8,174 bases of DNA from Planctomycetota bacterium. Lineage in GTDB: Bacteria; Planctomycetota; Planctomycetia; Isosphaerales; Isosphaeraceae. The notes under the pieces were generated by a model. The model had not been told where the DNA came from. It was given only the letters and a program-made list of their open reading frames with translations, and did not search any database. The stretch is from NCBI GenBank assembly GCA_021807585.1, contig JAKBCQ010000073.1, positions 1 to 8,174 on the forward strand, given 5' to 3'. This document shows, piece after piece, positions 1 to 7,258 of the stretch. The first letter of the stretch is position 1, and every line of letters starts with the position of its first letter. Made by a program: the position numbers and the translations under genes.

Positions 1-344
1 CACGCGACGAATCGCACCCCTTTTTTGATCAATCCCGCAACCTCGTCGGGGTATTTCGATTCCTTTTGGACGACCAGCGCGATACCCGCCGAATGGCAAA
101 CGACCTCGATCTCCGTCCCGGGGCTGTTTGCAACATCTTTGAGGATGTTGGCGATGTTTTTCAACCCTCCGTCATGCCGCGTCGGATCGGCGAAATTGAC
201 GTGCACCACGACCCGCAACGGCTTGTTCGCCGCGGCGTCGTCGGCCGCCCGGCCGCTCGTGCGAACGCCCGAATACGCGATCAACGCGAGCGCCCCGGCG
301 CCCACTACGATCATTCCCAAGAATCGATGTGATGCGTTCGTCAT
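1..344 (-). CDS. Exported DsrE-family protein (3' end cut off by window edge)
   Basis: This is a leftward reading frame with no stop before the window edge; 114 complete codons are visible. Residues 1-33 look like a signal peptide: a short basic n-region (MTNASHR), a hydrophobic core around residues 9-25, and a small-residue region ending near SGRAA. The mature part begins KPLRVVVHVNFADPTRHDGG, followed by LKNIANILKD, an EIEVVCHSAGIAL strand-loop with Cys83, and a GLIKKGVRFVA strand. This is the pattern of the DsrE/DsrF-like fold (COG1416-type), whose members bind or relay sulfur through conserved cysteines. The last visible bases begin a TG- codon right after VRFVA, where relatives usually carry a conserved Cys; this is inferred, since the third base is missing. 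The ATG at 344 is preceded by a good ribosome site. DsrE proteins are usually cytoplasmic, so export is notable. The divergent ArsR gene is probably its regulator. The family call is firm; the substrate is unknown. Confidence 0.85.
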   Translation of the reverse strand, partial: MTNASHRFLGMIVVGAGALALIAYSGVRTSGRAADDAAANKPLRVVVHVNFADPTRHDGGLKNIANILKDVANSPGTEIEVVCHSAGIALVVQKESKYPDEVAGLIKKGVRFVA

Positions 345-350
345 CGTCGT

Positions 351-356
351 CCTCCC
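351..356 (-). promoter_or_regulatory. Ribosome binding site of the dsrE-like gene
   Basis: On the minus strand GGGAGG lies six bases before the ATG at 344. It is the strongest ribosome site in the window and fixes the start of a gene whose end is not visible. Confidence 0.7.
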
Positions 357-390
357 TTTTTACCCGATCAATCAACCCTACGCCGACGGC

Positions 391-420
391 TTGTCGAGCC
401 CTCGACGATAAGAATATAAC
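391..420 (+). promoter_or_regulatory. Candidate promoter of the arsR-like gene
   Basis: Reading rightward, TTGTCG (391-396) and TATAAC (415-420, five of six matches to the -10 consensus) are 18 bases apart. Transcription would start near 427, inside the palindrome at 425-442, as expected for autorepression. An alternative is TTGTCT (445-450) with AAGAAT (469-474), which matches less well. Both are pattern matches only. Confidence 0.35.
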
Positions 421-439
421 CGCTCAGTTAAATAGTCAA
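411..439 (-). promoter_or_regulatory. Candidate sigma-70-like promoter of the dsrE-like gene
   Basis: Reading leftward, TTGACT (434-439, five of six matches to TTGACA) is followed after exactly 17 bases by TATTCT (411-416, four of six matches to TATAAT). Transcription would start near 404, giving a leader of about 60 bases before the ATG at 344. The -35 box lies inside the palindrome at 425-442, so a bound ArsR protein would block polymerase. Planctomycete promoter consensus is poorly defined, so this is inferred from general bacterial rules. Confidence 0.45.
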
Positions 440-442
440 CTG
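425..442. promoter_or_regulatory. Putative ArsR operator (imperfect palindrome)
   Basis: The sequence has arms CAGTT (425-429) and AACTG (438-442), with further symmetrical A/T positions inside; 12 of the central 16 positions agree with their reverse complement. ArsR/SmtB repressors bind imperfect AT-rich inverted repeats of this size, usually in their own promoter. Here the site sits between two divergent genes, covers the leftward -35 box and lies at the predicted rightward start point. One dimer could therefore repress both genes. The binding protein is inferred from position. Confidence 0.5.
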
Positions 443-472
443 CATTGTCTTGGAAGACGATTTTGGATAAGA

Positions 473-553
473 ATGAAAGGGGGGAGAACGTCCGACCCGA
501 CGGTTGGATCGACCGTGCGACGGAGCGAACGACCCGACGATTGGGATGGATGA
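473..553 (+). other. Possible leader ORF ahead of arsR
   Basis: An ATG at 473 opens a 26-codon frame rich in Arg, Asp and Gly (starts MKGGRTSDPT, ends PDDWDG). Its TGA stop (551-553) overlaps the ATG at 550 as ATGA, an arrangement often linked to translational coupling. It has only a weak ribosome site (GGA five bases upstream) and no recognisable domain. The purine run at 476-487 lies inside it and has no start codon at the right distance. It could equally be untranslated leader. Confidence 0.2.
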
Positions 554-555
554 CG

Positions 556-906
556 ATGAAAAAACCGCTGCCCGACGAATTTTTGGAGCCGATCGCCGAC
601 ACGTTTCAGATGCTCGCCGACCCGACTCGGCTGGCGATCCTCCGCTCCCTCATGACGGGCGAGAAGAACGTCGGACGCGTCGTCGAGGAAACCGGCAGAA
701 GCCAGGCAAACGTATCCAAGCATCTAAAAATGCTGAATAGCGCGGGGCTCGTCGCGCGGCGTAAGGAGGGGCTTCAGGTCTTTTATCGACTCGACGATCC
801 CCTCGTCGAAAAGCTTTGCGACATCGTCTGCGATACGCTCGTCGATTCGGCCCGACGGAAAGTTAATAAACACATGGCGTTTCTTGGCAAACATAACGGC
901 GATTGA
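556..906 (+). CDS. ArsR/SmtB-family winged-helix transcriptional repressor
   Basis: This 116-residue protein has the usual ArsR-family length. Residues 10-32 (LEPIADTFQMLADPTRLAIL) are the family's N-terminal helices. Residues 39-60 form the helix-turn-helix, with the recognition helix SQANVSKHLKML. Residues 63-79 (AGLVARRKEGLQVFYRL) are the beta wing. The last helix carries two cysteines, C88 and C92 (LCDIVCDTL). The classic ELCVCDL metal site of ArsR, SmtB and CadC is absent from helix 3, so arsenic or cadmium sensing is not supported. The C-x3-C pair may sense metal, reactive sulfur or redox state. With the divergent exported DsrE-like protein, a sulfur-related signal is a reasonable guess. 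The ATG at 556 was chosen because GGATGG lies about six bases upstream. An ATG at 550 adds two residues, and a TTG at 445 would add 37 residues unlike the family. Confidence 0.88.
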   Translation: MKKPLPDEFLEPIADTFQMLADPTRLAILRSLMTGEKNVGRVVEETGRSQANVSKHLKMLNSAGLVARRKEGLQVFYRLDDPLVEKLCDIVCDTLVDSARRKVNKHMAFLGKHNGD

Positions 907-925
907 TCGAACCCGCGGGATTCGA
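907..925. terminator. Weak hairpin between convergent arsR and cytochrome genes
   Basis: TCGAA (907-911) pairs with TTCGA (921-925) around CCCGCGGG (912-919), giving a seven-pair stem with one bulged A and a four-base loop. It starts directly after the arsR stop and lies within the 65-base convergent gap. There is no T run on either side, so it is not a classic intrinsic terminator. It is the only fold seen in this gap. Confidence 0.25.
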
Positions 926-971
926 TCCGATTCGCTCCGGGCGATCCTGGAAAAGATTGCGTCGATCCCGG

Positions 972-3900
972 TCATTTCTTGGCGTCGGCGGCGGAAGGGG
1001 GAGCGACTCGGGGCGCCGAATCGAAAAGCGCAAGCAGATCGGCGATCTCCTGGAGGCTCAGCGAATCGAGCAAACCCTCGGGCATCACCGAGATCTTCGA
1101 TTCTTTTTGATCCTCGATCTCGGATTTGCGAATCGTCGTTTTGGTTCCGTCTGACAAAAGCAAAACAACGTTCGCCCCCGCGGCGACCGTCGGCATTCCG
1201 TTGTAAACCTTGCCGTCGGTCGTCGCGATCGTGATCGGCTTATATTGATCGGAGATCACCTTCGAAGGCGCGACGATCGATTCGAGAATCTCGACAGGAC
1301 GGAAGCGCGACGACACCGTCGTCAGGTCGGGGCCGAGGCCTTGTCCCTGCTCGCCGAATTTGTGGCAATCGAGACACCGCGCCTTCACGACGACCGTTTT
1401 CCCTCGTGCGGCCGAGGCGCGCTTTTTCGGCTCGCCTTCCAGAACCCCGCGCACCAGTTGATCGAGCGTATATGAACGCCTCGGATTCGCCGAATCGGCG
1501 TCCGCGAGCGCGGGAGCGTTCGGATACGTCGTTCCGTAAAGCTTCTCCCAAACCGCGATTGAGCGTGAAAAATCGCTCATATCCCCTGATGTTCCCGGAT
1601 ACCATTTGCTTCCAATTTCATTCAAGGATTTGAGCGACCCCGCGCCCGTTCGCCGCGCCCAGGCGATCAGCCCGCGGAGCGGATCGGCGCCTTGCGGCTT
1701 GCGGTCGATCCGCCTGAGCGCCGCTAACACCGAGCCGAGCGTGTTCGGATCGCGCGATTCGAGCGCCGCGACGAAAAAGTCAAAATCGGCCGCCGACGGA
1801 TGATTCGCGAGCGCCCGCGCCGCCAGATCGCGCGCCGCGGGATTCGACTCGCCGAGCCGACGCAACGCCGCGTGCGCCTCGGGTTTCGTCCCCCGACCGA
1901 GCGTCTCGAGCACGATCGCCCGCAACTCGCCGACCGCTCCCGCGTTGCTCGACGAAGCATTCGAACCGAGCTTGACGAACAGATCAATCAACGGTTGCAC
2001 AAATCCAGGATCCGCGTCGACGTCGATCGTTCGCGCAAGCATCCTCGTCGGAAACGGGATCTCGTCGCCTCGCGCCAAAATCGCAAGCCGCTCCGAACGA
2101 GAAAACCGGGGAAGTAAATCTTGAATCATATGATCAAGATATCCCGTAAAGCTGAATCCCCCCTCCCGTTTGCTCGCGGTTTCGAACCAGCTCAAAATCT
2201 TCGCTTTTTGTTCGTCGGTCCAGCCTTCCCGGATCACCCGCAGACAAAGCGCGTCGTGAATCTGATCGGCCGGATCGGTCGCCTTCAACATGTGATCAAG
2301 AATCGCCGCGATTGCGCGAGGCTCGCCCAGATACGCCAGAATCCGCGCAAGCTCGCGGTTCGTCGGCGCGTCGTTCGTCGGATAAACCCCGAGCGCGAAC
2401 TCGATCAATCTCGTCACACGCTTGTCGGATCGATCTTTGTAGGGATGTTTCAGCATCGTCAGCTCGATCAACCGATAAACGTCAAGCTTCTCCTCGGTCG
2501 AAGTTTTTGACGATTGAAGCAATTCAAGTATGTGATTCCATAATGCGTCGATCGTTTTTAAATCGAGATCGGTCGCTCGAACGATCGCGAGCGCTCCCTC
2601 GATCCGGCCGCGGCGATCGGGGTTCGACAAAAGCTGCTCCCTCGCCGCGGCGACGTCGCCGTGCTCGATCGCGATCCTCGCCTCGTAGCGCACCAGCCGA
2701 TCGCGATCGGAGAGAAGCGGAATCAATCGATCAATCGGAATCGTTTCATGCGTTCTCACGATCGCCTCGCACGCGCGTCGACGAACGAACGCGTCGGAAT
2801 CTTTCAGCGCGAGAACGAGCGCCTCGACCGGCGCAGCGCCCCGCCTCGTTCCCAGCACAGCGACCGCTTTTTCGCGAACCTTCGAATCGCGATCTCTCGC
2901 CAAAGCGATCAACAGATCGTCCGCCGGCGCTGGGCCGAATTGGACGAGCAAGTCCACCGAACGGACGCGGTCGAACCAAGCCTTCGACCCGTCGGACGCG
3001 ATCGCGTTCAACCGCTTCTCCCAGTCGCCGCCGATCCCGGTTTTAATCTTCGCCAGTTTCGCTTGAGAATAGCTTGATAAAGGCGAATTCATATGAATCG
3101 CCCGATCGATCGGATCGGCGGGTTCCTCGACCCTCCTCTCAGCGATCGGCGCTGTCCGGAACAGCCCCCCTTGCGTCCCTCGACCCCCCGTCGTGAAGTA
3201 AATCCCGCCGTCGGGACCGACCTCGATATCGGTGCAGTTGAGCGGTCGACCCGTCACAAGCTCGGTCGCGGTCGCGGTGTAACCCCCTCCCGAGCGTTCG
3301 GCCTTCACCGCCAATATCCTTCCCTGCGACCAATCACAAATAATAAAGCTATCATCAAACTCTTTGGGAAAGATCCCCCCCTGGTAAAACGTCACCCCCG
3401 TCGGGCTGCCGCGTCCAACGTCGTAGACCGCCTTGAGCGAATCGAAATAATAGACCGGCCATTTCCCCGTGCCGTTCCGCCAGCCGAACTCGGCGCCCGG
3501 AGGACAAAACACCACCCGCACCGGTCGATACCAAGGCAAACCGACATCCCACTCCATGTCGCTATCAAAACTAAAAATCTCGCCGTCTCGATTGAACGCA
3601 AAATCATATTCATTGCGAAATCCTGCGACGATCCGGCTCCACGTTTTACCGCCGTCTTCGGAACGATCGATCTCGCCGCCGGGCGCCATGATTCCCGCGG
3701 CGTGCCCGCGAGCGTCGTCGTAATGCGGTAATAGCTCCCCCTCATAGCGAATCTTGGGATCGATCGGGCTCTTGGGATCGATCGGATCGCGCAGGTGCGC
3801 ATGATTGCCGCAGTTGTAATAAAGCGAGCCGTCGGGTCCAAGCTGAATCGAATGCGGCCCGTGTTCCCCCATCCCGCCGTTCGACCCCCGAAGCAGCTCG

Positions 3901-4901
3901 ACCTTGTCGAACAACTCGTCGCCGTCGGGGTCGTCGAGTTTGTAAATCCCCGCGCCTTTGGGACCGTCCCCCACCGCGTAAAGCGATCCACGTATGAATG
4001 AGAATCCTTGGCAATTCTTCACCGAGGTTTCAACATCTTTTCGCGCATGATAAACGCCCTGAGCGTCGCGTTCGGTCAGAACCGCGATCGGTCCCCGCTC
4101 GATCCCCACACACGGCCTTCCAGCGGCGTCGAAAGCGAACGAGACGACCGACCCCGTCACGTTCGCCGCCGCGACGGTCGTCACGCGCAACCCCTTGGGG
4201 ACGATGAATCGCTCGGCCGCGTCGGCGGATTCAAACGTGAGGTCGCTCCACGGTCCCGTTCCCAAAACCCCCAGATCGACCGCGTGCGGCCACTGCGAAT
4301 CGTCAAACCCCGGCTTTTTCCAGGCGGCGGTCGTCGGCTCAACACCAGCCACCCGCCACGCTCGGCTCGAATGAATCGGCAAACCCTGACCGAGCGGAAG
4401 CACGCTCCCTCGAATCAGCAGCCCAGCGGCGCCGGCCGCCTCATTCGAAGCCTTGACCGCGAGAACGTGCGGGCCCCGCTTGAGCGTCGCTTCAACACGC
4501 TTAACGACCTGCCATTGATCGCCCTGGGCGATCTCCTCGCCGTCGAGATCGAGCGAAAACGCGTTATCCGCGGTGATATCGATCGTCAGCCTCGATCCCG
4601 CCTCTTTCACGTTGAACTCAAGGCGGAAATAACGGGTTTCGGCGGGAATCGCTCCCGGCGGAGTGTTCGTCGGCCCCCAAATCCAATGCGGCGGAGTCGC
4701 CCCTTCCTGAGCGCGTGCCGCATCAGGAATGCCCGATAACGCGAACAGACCGATCAACCCCAAGGCGACGACGATCAAGCGATAAGAGGTCGCTCGCGCC
4801 GGTCGATAGGGCGCGCTCGCTCCCGCTCGATCGGCCGATAAAGCGAACGATCGCGCGATAAAAAACGCTCGATGATCTATATGATCAAGTGCATGAATCA
4901 T
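972..4901 (-). CDS. Secreted PVC-type dehydrogenase/cytochrome fusion (propeller, HEAT repeats, CxxCH haem domain)
   Basis: The 1309-residue protein has four parts. Residues 40-64 hold a hydrophobic stretch (LIVVALGLIGLFALSGI) ending in AARA before QE, a likely signal-peptidase site. Residues 70-165 resemble a jelly-roll carbohydrate-binding-like domain (HWIWG..., WRVAGVEPTTAAWKKPGFDDSQW). Residues 225-585 match the putative membrane-bound dehydrogenase propeller family (TIGR02604-like; GEHGPHSIQLGPDGSLYYNC, GFRNEYDFAFNRDGEIF). Residues 640-1080 are HEAT-like helical repeats. The C-terminus (1150-1295) is the PVC haem-binding domain (TIGR02603-like), with C1176-L-D-C1179-H1180 for covalent haem and M1273 in VMPEGL as likely distal ligand. 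The inferred role is periplasmic oxidation, probably of a sugar or related substrate, with electron transfer to haem; the substrate is unknown. The ATG at 4901 has only a weak AAGGG 11 bases upstream, but no later ATG or GTG keeps the signal peptide, so the n-region is unusually long (about 40 residues). It lies downstream of the AsmA-like gene. Confidence 0.92.
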   Translation of the reverse strand: MIHALDHIDHRAFFIARSFALSADRAGASAPYRPARATSYRLIVVALGLIGLFALSGIPDAARAQEGATPPHWIWGPTNTPPGAIPAETRYFRLEFNVKEAGSRLTIDITADNAFSLDLDGEEIAQGDQWQVVKRVEATLKRGPHVLAVKASNEAAGAAGLLIRGSVLPLGQGLPIHSSRAWRVAGVEPTTAAWKKPGFDDSQWPHAVDLGVLGTGPWSDLTFESADAAERFIVPKGLRVTTVAAANVTGSVVSFAFDAAGRPCVGIERGPIAVLTERDAQGVYHARKDVETSVKNCQGFSFIRGSLYAVGDGPKGAGIYKLDDPDGDELFDKVELLRGSNGGMGEHGPHSIQLGPDGSLYYNCGNHAHLRDPIDPKSPIDPKIRYEGELLPHYDDARGHAAGIMAPGGEIDRSEDGGKTWSRIVAGFRNEYDFAFNRDGEIFSFDSDMEWDVGLPWYRPVRVVFCPPGAEFGWRNGTGKWPVYYFDSLKAVYDVGRGSPTGVTFYQGGIFPKEFDDSFIICDWSQGRILAVKAERSGGGYTATATELVTGRPLNCTDIEVGPDGGIYFTTGGRGTQGGLFRTAPIAERRVEEPADPIDRAIHMNSPLSSYSQAKLAKIKTGIGGDWEKRLNAIASDGSKAWFDRVRSVDLLVQFGPAPADDLLIALARDRDSKVREKAVAVLGTRRGAAPVEALVLALKDSDAFVRRRACEAIVRTHETIPIDRLIPLLSDRDRLVRYEARIAIEHGDVAAAREQLLSNPDRRGRIEGALAIVRATDLDLKTIDALWNHILELLQSSKTSTEEKLDVYRLIELTMLKHPYKDRSDKRVTRLIEFALGVYPTNDAPTNRELARILAYLGEPRAIAAILDHMLKATDPADQIHDALCLRVIREGWTDEQKAKILSWFETASKREGGFSFTGYLDHMIQDLLPRFSRSERLAILARGDEIPFPTRMLARTIDVDADPGFVQPLIDLFVKLGSNASSSNAGAVGELRAIVLETLGRGTKPEAHAALRRLGESNPAARDLAARALANHPSAADFDFFVAALESRDPNTLGSVLAALRRIDRKPQGADPLRGLIAWARRTGAGSLKSLNEIGSKWYPGTSGDMSDFSRSIAVWEKLYGTTYPNAPALADADSANPRRSYTLDQLVRGVLEGEPKKRASAARGKTVVVKARCLDCHKFGEQGQGLGPDLTTVSSRFRPVEILESIVAPSKVISDQYKPITIATTDGKVYNGMPTVAAGANVVLLLSDGTKTTIRKSEIEDQKESKISVMPEGLLDSLSLQEIADLLALFDSAPRVAPPSAADAKK

Positions 4902-4949
4902 AGCGTAAGCAACCCTTGGAATTCGTCGGTCGGTCGGGTCGGCGGGCGT

Positions 4950-4975
4950 CGCTGGTTCGGATCGGAACCCGAGCG
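4950..4975. other. Hairpin in the 5' leader of the cytochrome gene
   Basis: GGTTC (4954-4958) pairs with GAACC (4965-4969) around a six-base loop. After a two-base bulge, CGCT (4950-4953) pairs with AGCG (4972-4975). On the minus strand it would lie about 50 bases before the ATG at 4901. There is no T run and no known riboswitch pattern, so its role is unknown. Confidence 0.3.
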
Positions 4976-5047
4976 GTCGATACGATTCGGTTTCCGATTC
5001 GTGGAGGGCTCGATCGCGCGTTCGGCCGGCGCACGCGTCGTCGAATC

Positions 5048-5061
5048 AAACCGGCCGGTTT
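5048..5061. promoter_or_regulatory. Perfect 14-base palindrome between the two large genes
   Basis: AAACCGGCCGGTTT is fully self-complementary. It lies 37 bases beyond the AsmA-like stop and about 150 bases before the cytochrome start, in a 197-base gap with no gene. It could be a binding site for a dimeric regulator or a short hairpin at the end of the upstream transcript. No T run follows on the minus strand, which argues against an intrinsic terminator. A TTGACG at 5085-5090 on the minus strand has no convincing -10 partner. Confidence 0.35.
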
Positions 5062-5098
5062 CGCACAAAAATTGTTGTACCTTTCGTCAACCGAGCAA

Positions 5099-7258
5099 TC
5101 AAGATCGAGGGGGCGGGATCGGAGCGAATCCGTCGCGTTCGATCTTGCGTTGCATGCGTTCGATCCGATTCCGCTCGCGTCGTTCCAGCCGCTCGGCGCG
5201 ACGTTCCTCACGCAACTCGCGGCGCTCCTCGGGGGTGAGCCGCGGCGCCGGAGGCGGAGCGGGCTTCGAAGGATCGCGCGGCTTCGCCAATTGATCGATC
5301 AAATTCGCAATACCCATCAAACCTCCCTGCGTGAGCATATTTATACCCATGCTTTTGAGGTTCGATTTGAGCGCGTCGCCGTCGATCTTGGGTTTGTCGA
5401 GCGTTCCTCGAATCGGCAGTTTGAGCTTGGAGACGCTCGCCATCTGATTGACGAACGCCGCGGGGTTGTCGCCGAGCCTGGGGATGATCGGGATCGACGT
5501 ATCGAGCGCCAGGTTGCGGTCGAAATCGACCCAGCCCGCGAACTCGATCTTATTCCGCTTGCCGATCGGAATCGCCAGCCCCGATTGCGCGATCCGTTTT
5601 TCGCTGATATCGAGCGTGACGGGATCCTCGAGCTTGAGGATCGGCGGTCGGTCGATGCCGACGACCTGATACACCTGTTCCATCACCGGGCCGGGGACAA
5701 ACTCGACGTCGTTGAATTGAACGCGCCCCTCGAATCGCGCGGGAGGTTGATTCTCGGGATGGGTGAGCGGAACGCGAGCCCGCGTCACGTCCGCCGAAAC
5801 CTTGCCGTGCACCCGCGTCGCCTCGGCGAGCATCGGCGCCGCGAACGCCACGACACGCCGCGAAACCTCGTCGTCGACGACCGCGTCTTTCAATCCCGTA
5901 CGTTCGTCAAATACGAGCGCAAAGCCTTCATCGCCGGCTTCGCTCACGTTCTCAATCATCGGAATAAGTGTAAGATCGCCGTCGTTGAGCTTGGCGTGAA
6001 CGGGATCGATCCGGAACGAACCGTCGACGGTCCTTCGCGCCGCGATCTCGGTCGACCCCAGCCTGATGCCGTGAAATTTCGCCGATGCGATCGCGATCCG
6101 CGCCTCTCCCTCAAGCCCCGCGGCGTCGTTCGAGATCGGTCCCTTCACCCGAAACGTCGCGTCCCCCCCCGCGACGACCGCATCCGGATCTCTTGTTTGA
6201 ATATATTCTTTGTTGATCAGGTTCCAATCGATTTCGATTTTGCCGTCGAGATCGACGGTCGGTTTGGTGGAGACCGCCGCGATCGTCCCCGCGGCTCGTC
6301 CGTTCAAACGATGATCAAATAACTCGATGCGTTTGATCTTAAGAACGTCGGTTTTTCGATCGAACTCGGTTTCGTAGGCGATTGTAACGGGGTTTTCCGA
6401 GACGTCGACACGAATCGGCGGAGCGTCGAGCTTGATGAGCGCGATCTTCGCCATCGACCGCCAATTACCGCGCTGTCGCTCGACCGCGCCGTCGCCTCGC
6501 ACCACGCACGATCGCTCGCCCCCCGTCGTCGAAATCGCGATCGGCCACCGCTCGGCCTGTACGTTCAAATTGAGGTCGGGAGGCGCGTCGAACGCGATCA
6601 GCTCGCGGCTCAAATTCCCCTGAAGCCGCAAATACGGAGCGTCGATCTCGTTTGATTCGGCAAGGAACATGTCGGATAACTTTATGGGACCGGGATATTT
6701 TTGAATTTCGATGGTGAGATCGAAGCGGGGCGCGACGATCGGCCTGGGAAGCTGCGACGCCCGCAGGCTGAGCGTTCCGCGGTCGATCTTGATCGTCAGG
6801 CTCCTCGTGTTGTGGATCGGATGGATCGCGTCCATGATGTCGACCGAGCCGTCGGCGCGGCGATCGAGATCGAACTTCGCGTGCGGCAGCGTGAGCGTCG
6901 CCGGCGCCGACCGATCGAAGAGAATTCCCCCCAGGCTGAGGCTAAGCGATCCTTGATCCGAAACGACGACGGCTTCGCCCTGTTCGTCGCGCACCACGAT
7001 TCGGTCGAGCCTCGTGGGCTGAAACCAAGAAAAATGAAACCGACCGACCTCGAGCTTTCCCGGAGCGAAGATCGGACGGGCCTGAATGAGCAACCAATTT
7101 CGAGCGGCGAGGGTGCTTAACAATTGGGGCAAGAACACGATCGAGGCGATCAACAAAGCCGCCACACCGACGACCGCGCGGCGAAGCCGGCGGCCAAGCG
7201 TCGATTTCGCACGCTCGGGGGGCGTCGAGTCGGTCGATTGAGATGGATTATGAAACAT
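5099..7258 (-). CDS. AsmA-like membrane-anchored envelope protein
   Basis: The 719-residue protein has a basic N-terminus (GRRLRR, residues 22-27), one membrane segment at about 28-48 (AVVGVAALLIASIVFLPQLL) and a long beta-rich exported region. Features of the AsmA/TamB-like superfamily include an N-terminal anchor, repeated short amphipathic strands (LEVGRFHFSWFQPTRLDRIVV, GTLSLRASQLP, RVQFNDVEFVPG) and the C-terminal signature LPIRGTLDKPKID at about 614-626. AsmA-like proteins span the envelope and are linked to lipid transport or outer-membrane homeostasis; that role is inferred here from the family. After a Pro-rich linker (666-672), residues 673-710 form a highly charged Arg/Glu helix (EERRELREERRAERLERRER), which is atypical of the family and may bind membrane or nucleic acid, or form a coiled coil. 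The ATG at 7258 has a GAGG about 14 bases upstream, a long spacing. It reads toward the cytochrome gene. The superfamily call is good; the exact role is unknown. Confidence 0.75.
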   Translation of the reverse strand: MFHNPSQSTDSTPPERAKSTLGRRLRRAVVGVAALLIASIVFLPQLLSTLAARNWLLIQARPIFAPGKLEVGRFHFSWFQPTRLDRIVVRDEQGEAVVVSDQGSLSLSLGGILFDRSAPATLTLPHAKFDLDRRADGSVDIMDAIHPIHNTRSLTIKIDRGTLSLRASQLPRPIVAPRFDLTIEIQKYPGPIKLSDMFLAESNEIDAPYLRLQGNLSRELIAFDAPPDLNLNVQAERWPIAISTTGGERSCVVRGDGAVERQRGNWRSMAKIALIKLDAPPIRVDVSENPVTIAYETEFDRKTDVLKIKRIELFDHRLNGRAAGTIAAVSTKPTVDLDGKIEIDWNLINKEYIQTRDPDAVVAGGDATFRVKGPISNDAAGLEGEARIAIASAKFHGIRLGSTEIAARRTVDGSFRIDPVHAKLNDGDLTLIPMIENVSEAGDEGFALVFDERTGLKDAVVDDEVSRRVVAFAAPMLAEATRVHGKVSADVTRARVPLTHPENQPPARFEGRVQFNDVEFVPGPVMEQVYQVVGIDRPPILKLEDPVTLDISEKRIAQSGLAIPIGKRNKIEFAGWVDFDRNLALDTSIPIIPRLGDNPAAFVNQMASVSKLKLPIRGTLDKPKIDGDALKSNLKSMGINMLTQGGLMGIANLIDQLAKPRDPSKPAPPPAPRLTPEERRELREERRAERLERRERNRIERMQRKIERDGFAPIPPPRS

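Noticed and set aside
445..555. TTG at 445 as the arsR start
   Set aside because: It would add 37 residues unlike the ArsR family, has no ribosome site and lies immediately after the putative operator.
2312..3046. 244-codon plus-strand frame inside the cytochrome gene
   Set aside because: It is dominated by Arg, Ser and Pro and is antisense to the HEAT-repeat region; it is a shadow of the real gene.
5062..5090. Minus-strand TTGACG (5085-5090) as promoter of the cytochrome gene
   Set aside because: At 16-18 base spacing the -10 position reads about TGTGCG, which does not match a -10 box.
4916..6322. 468-codon plus-strand open frame overlapping the AsmA-like gene and the gap to its left
   Set aside because: It is very Arg-rich, has no recognisable domain and lies antisense to a frame with clear protein features. 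GC-rich codon bias on the minus strand produces such shadows.
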